A stretch of DNA of 64,000 nt from Acanthochlamys bracteata (taxonomy: Eukaryota; Streptophyta; Magnoliopsida; Pandanales; Velloziaceae), in assembly GCA_019914995.1 (NCBI GenBank), contig CM034131.1:8650501-8714500 (forward strand). The letters run 5' to 3'. Below are positions 60,195 through 64,000 of this stretch, one piece after another. The translations under genes were made by a program, and so were the position numbers. Positions within the stretch are counted from its first letter, which is position 1, and each line of letters begins with the position of its first letter. Below the pieces are notes generated by a model that worked only from the letters and a program-made list of their open reading frames with translations, was not told the origin of the DNA and did no database searches.

Positions 60195-61601
60195 GTGCTG
60201 AGCAAACGTTTTTGTTGTTCAAGAAATGAGTTTCTATTTTCTAAGTGTACGATTGGATTCATATTTAAAAAATAATAGTAAAAAAATAGACTGAAAAAAT
60301 AATAAAAAAATGGATAAAAAAAATAACTATTTAATTTTATAATATTTAAATATATAATAAGAGTAATGAACTAATTGTATTTGAATAGATAGATAAATAA
60401 ATAAGTAAATAAAATAAATTTTTTATAAAAAACTTAAACATTTTTTTATTTATATTAATTTAACTTTTATTAATATAATTTTAAACTAATTTGATTAATA
60501 TAACTTAGATTAACTTTATTAATATAATTTTTAGATTAATTTTTTTTAATTAATGTTTGATATAATTTAATAAAATTAATAAAAATTTTAATTAAAAAAT
60601 TTGATCATATATTTTTATTATTTTCTCTACCAACTAAAATTAATTAAAATTAAATAAATATAAAAATTATAAATTATTATTAATAAAAAAATAATACAAA
60701 TTATTAAAGTAAATATTTGATTAAAAAATATTTATTAAAATAAATATTAAAAAAATTAAAAATTAAAAAATAAAAGAACAAAAAAAAAAACAAATTTTGT
60801 TTCTCTTTTTGTCACAATATGTACCCACCAATTTAATAAATATATATTTTACATCATTTTACTATAATTTCACCACCATCATTCTTTCTCTTTTATTAAT
60901 GAAACAAAATTAAACATAGTTAATATGATAAAATATTTCACCATCACCGCCATTCACCATCAATAACCACAGTTCACAATGCCTAACTGTTCTGGAATCT
61001 TATTAGGTAGGCATCAGCGAGTCCCCTCTCACCCAGGTCCAGCCACAAACTCACCCAACTCTGCCTACAGCTGAAAATCAACCATTTCATTAACTTAAGC
61101 AAAGAAAACTGCATATAATCACAAAATATTAGATCAATCATTTTAATAGTTTGTATCTTTGCAAAGTTGAAACCTATTATCACCAGTTGATCAGTTGCTT
61201 GTTTGTAATTAAAAGTCGCAGTCTCTCCATCTCTTCGATTAATGTTTGTAATTAAATTGACGTTGTCTATGTGTCCCGCTCGTCATCAAAATCCAAACCA
61301 AAACTCCAGAATACAACCAAATATACAAAATAACCAAAACCATTCTTTGTTCATTCATTCATCTTTCATTCTTGCTCTTCTTCCGAGCAGTTGTAGTCAA
61401 GTCTCGTTCATGAATTGTCTTAAAAACTTCATCCTTCTCATGATTCTAGATGATTGTTTACTTCCTTGCGTTGTTGCCTGACTTCAAATTCTTCTAAGCT
61501 TATTCATCAGAATTATCTTTTCTTGAATTGAGCTAGAAGCCTAGAACTAATCTTTTGATTGATAGAGTGAAGGAAAGGAAAAACTGAAAAAGGGAAAGAT
61601 C
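60195..61601. other. AT-rich intergenic DNA and F-box gene 5' region
   Basis: 60240-60800 is almost pure A/T, including a homopurine stretch near 60775, with no defined element ends. From about 61180 the composition normalises and forms the promoter and leader of the F-box gene. The leader contains several upstream ATGs, including one at 61440 that stops within 14 codons. No TATA box stands out. Confidence 0.4.
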
Positions 61602-62839
61602 ATGCAAAGAGTTAGCTTTTCATCACACAGATCTCCTGTTCACAAGCTTGGAGAATCACAGATCAGTCTCTCACCAAAATTCAGATTATCACCAGCATCT
61701 CCTTCATCTTCTTCATCACATGAACCAGAAGAAGCAGCAGGAGAAGTAGCAGAGCAAGTTCTTGATCCACTAATTCCAGGTCTTCCTGATGATCTTGCTC
61801 TCAACCGTCTTCTCCGCTTACCAGTTTCAACACACGGTTCCTATCGTGCCGTTTGTCGGAGATGGCGAGCCTTGCTCGGCAGTAAAGCTTCATTCTTTTC
61901 TAACCTGCGCCAATTTGGAATTGTTCTTCATGGTTGTTTGTTTTCTCATTCCCTCGTTGCACAGGCAAGCTTGTTTGGCAAGTTCTTGACTTAATCCACC
62001 ACTCATGGCACGCTATTCCTTCCATGCCTTGCCGTGAACGCGCTTGCCCACACGGCTTCGCCTGTGTTGCTCTACCGCCGGACAACAACACGCTTCTTGT
62101 CTGCGGCGGGCTTATCTCAGACATCAACTGCCCGCTGTGTTTAGTCCTGAAATACGAGATGCAGCAAAATCAGTGGACTGTTATGAACCGAATGATCACG
62201 CCGCGTTCTTTCTTCGCCGCTGGAGTTATCAAAAACACCGTTTATGTCGCTGGTGGGTTCAGTTCTGATCAATTTGAGCTTGATTCAGCTGAAGCTTTTG
62301 ATTCTGGGAAGGGGGAGTGGCGCCGAATTGCAAGCATGGGCGCAAACTTGTCTTCGTATGATTCAGCTGTGCTTGACGGGAAGCTTCTGGTAACAGAAGG
62401 GTGGGCATGGCCGTTCTTGTTTTCGCCAAGAGGGCAAGTTTATGATCCAAAGAGGAACAGGTGGGAAACAATGGCAGCAGGGTTGCGAGAGGGATGGACA
62501 GGTATTAGTGTTGTTGTTGAAGGGCACCTGTTTGTGATCTCCGAACATGAGAGAATGAAGGTGAAATTTTATATACCTGAGAATGATTCATGGGATAGCG
62601 TTGAAGGTTCACCATTGCCGGAGAAAATAAAGAAGCCTGTTTGTATTAGCTCAAGCGGGACTAGAATGTTTGTTGTTGGTAGAGGACTTCATGTTGCTGT
62701 TGGTTATGTCCGGAAAATGAACTGTAACAATGGCAATAGAGCGAAGAAACAGGGGTTTTCGATTCAGTGGCATGTCATAGAAGCGCCAACGGAGTTTTGT
62801 GACTTAACTCCTAGCAGCACCCAGGTTCTCTTTGCTTGA
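61602..62839 (+). CDS. F-box/kelch-repeat protein, At1g30090-like (apparent 1-bp frameshift)
   Basis: Substrate-recognition subunit of an SCF E3 ubiquitin ligase: the F-box binds the SKP1-like adaptor and the kelch propeller binds the target. Intronless, about 412 aa after frame correction, close to the ~400 aa of its Arabidopsis relatives. The first frame gives a Ser-rich N-terminus and the F-box at residues ~57-92 (IPGLPDDLALNRLLRLPV...CRRWRALL). The frame must then shift by one missing base near 61929-61930, after FGIVL, to continue as WLFVFSFPRCTGKLVWQVLDL. The propeller follows with kelch hallmarks (VCGG, VYVAGG, SYDSAVLDGKLLVTEGW, REGWTG) and ends DLTPSSTQVLFA, a C-terminus very like At1g30090. 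Without correction the first frame stops at 61994 and lacks the propeller. The ATG at 61602 is the first in frame. A poly(A) signal is at 62918-62923. Confidence 0.9.
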
Positions 62840-64000
62840 TATATCTTATCTGTTACATGTCTTCATCTTTCTTTTCAACTAGTTTAGTTTGATGATCGTA
62901 TATTTTCTGCATGGAGAAATAAAGAGAAAATAATTTATGCAAGAATCTAATTGTACAATTTAATGCTTTGCACTGCAGGAAATGTTAGTTTAGATAAGTT
63001 AGAGTTAGCATATTCTAAGGTGCAATAAATACTGGAATAGAATAGAACAGAGAGCTTAAAAAATTAGTTGGTATCCTCCTATTAATATTCTGGCAAGCAA
63101 TCCCTCCACTTTTAAGCAACATTGAAGTTCCGAAACTCTGTTTTGATGTTTTAGATAGTTAACTTATCTTCCTGTCGTTACAGCCTAGGATCAAAGTGGT
63201 TATGTGAAGGGAATGTAGAGTTGATGGTATGCCTTTTGCCAAAGTTAGGTGGATGGTAGGCTGATAAATCCTATGGAATTTGAGCAAGCTCTAGTTGAGA
63301 TCTAACAAAACCTGTCACTTTTAAGAGAAGGATAACTCAGGAACTATTATTCATTCACTGGCAATAAGAGGCTGTTGTGTCCCAATTCTGCTTGCAATTT
63401 CTTTGTTTTTTCTTGTTTCTTTTTTGGTTTCTGGAAAGGAAGTATACAATCTGTAAAAAATGCCTATTTATCTACAACTAAAAAATGGTGAAGGTTACAA
63501 GTTAAAGGAGAAGTTCAAAACATCAGAGTTACTTTCTGTGATAAAGCCTGGAAGATGGTCCGCAACCGAATTGCATTCTTCCGGAACATGTGAAAACGTT
63601 AGGTCAATTGATCTGGTAGCATCGCAAAATGGACCTTAGTAGCTAATGAGAGAATGAGTTCTTTATCTTCATCCATTAATAAGTTCTTTGTTTGAAGTAT
63701 TTCATCGTTGCTAGCACTCGGAAGCAGTGTAAAGCTCAGGTAGTGGAGATGTTTGAAACGAGAAACCCTCAGGAGCCGCGTAAAGCTTCTCAGCAAGTAG
63801 TGGATTTGAAACGAGAAACAAGCCCCTAATAGCAACTTCCGAAGTTGTTGGGATGCTAAAACACCTAGATGTTTGCATATTATCTAGGAAGGTTGCGTCA
63901 AAATTTATTGAGATGTTACAATGTGGGGCTATCCAAGTAGTGAAAGTTTCAAGGAGAGAACAAAATTGGTTGCGGACAGCGTAGTTATTATCAACACCTT
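62840..64000. other. F-box gene 3' UTR and downstream intergenic DNA
   Basis: AATAAA at 62918-62923 lies 79 bp after the stop. Beyond it no gene is recognised. A 51-bp tandem duplication covers 63729-63830, sharing GTAAAGCT, GTAGTGGA and TTTGAAACGAGAAAC. It falls within a 78-codon minus-strand open frame (63599-63835) with a leucine-rich look but no identifiable family. The window ends in unassigned sequence. Confidence 0.45.

Noticed and set aside
61860..61990. An intron explaining the F-box/kelch frame change
   Set aside because: Family alignment leaves no extra sequence at the junction; only one base is missing, so an intron cannot account for it.

Overview
This is nuclear DNA from a flowering plant, with 5 confidently recognised protein-coding genes in 64 kb of otherwise AT-rich, repeat-filled sequence. 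The evidence is: plant-only protein families (9-cis-epoxycarotenoid dioxygenase, a QALGGH-type C2H2 zinc finger with EAR motifs, an F-box/kelch protein), GT-AG introns of plant size, a degenerate Ty1/copia retrotransposon, and short nonautonomous hAT elements. I cannot name the species. No bacterial-style operons, CRISPR arrays, rRNA or convincing tRNA genes were seen.

Layout. 1-5.4 kb: fragments that may be the tail of a gene lying left of the window, then a promoter-like module with a candidate spliced transcript carrying only small ORFs. 5.45-7.97 kb: a decayed, internally deleted Ty1/copia element on the minus strand with both LTRs. 8-19 kb: 11 kb without a recognisable gene. 19.1-21.0 kb: intronless NCED on the minus strand, with a TATA box and a G-box upstream. 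21-38 kb: repeat-dense DNA with two old hAT elements, many AT-rich blocks, a 34-bp perfect palindrome, a possible LTR remnant, a minisatellite and an (AT)17 microsatellite. 38.95-41.69 kb: a three-exon zinc-knuckle/GRF zinc-finger gene. 43.14-50.85 kb: a seven-exon gene for the delta subunit of eIF2B. 55.06-55.75 kb: a single-exon C2H2 repressor-type zinc-finger gene, preceded by two start-stop minimal uORFs. 59.35-60.19 kb: a well preserved 842-bp hAT element with a perfect 8-bp target-site duplication. 61.60-62.84 kb: an intronless F-box/kelch gene.

The genes form no pathway together; they cover abscisic acid synthesis, nucleic-acid binding, translation initiation, transcriptional repression and protein turnover. 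Two of the five (eIF2B delta and F-box/kelch) each show one apparent 1-bp deletion in a conserved coding stretch. Two such lesions in otherwise well conserved genes suggest uncorrected long-read assembly errors, although real mutations cannot be excluded from sequence alone. The most interesting observations are the paired AUG-stop elements directly in front of the zinc-finger gene, the hAT family with three copies of different age, and the two frameshifts. I found no convincing new biological system.
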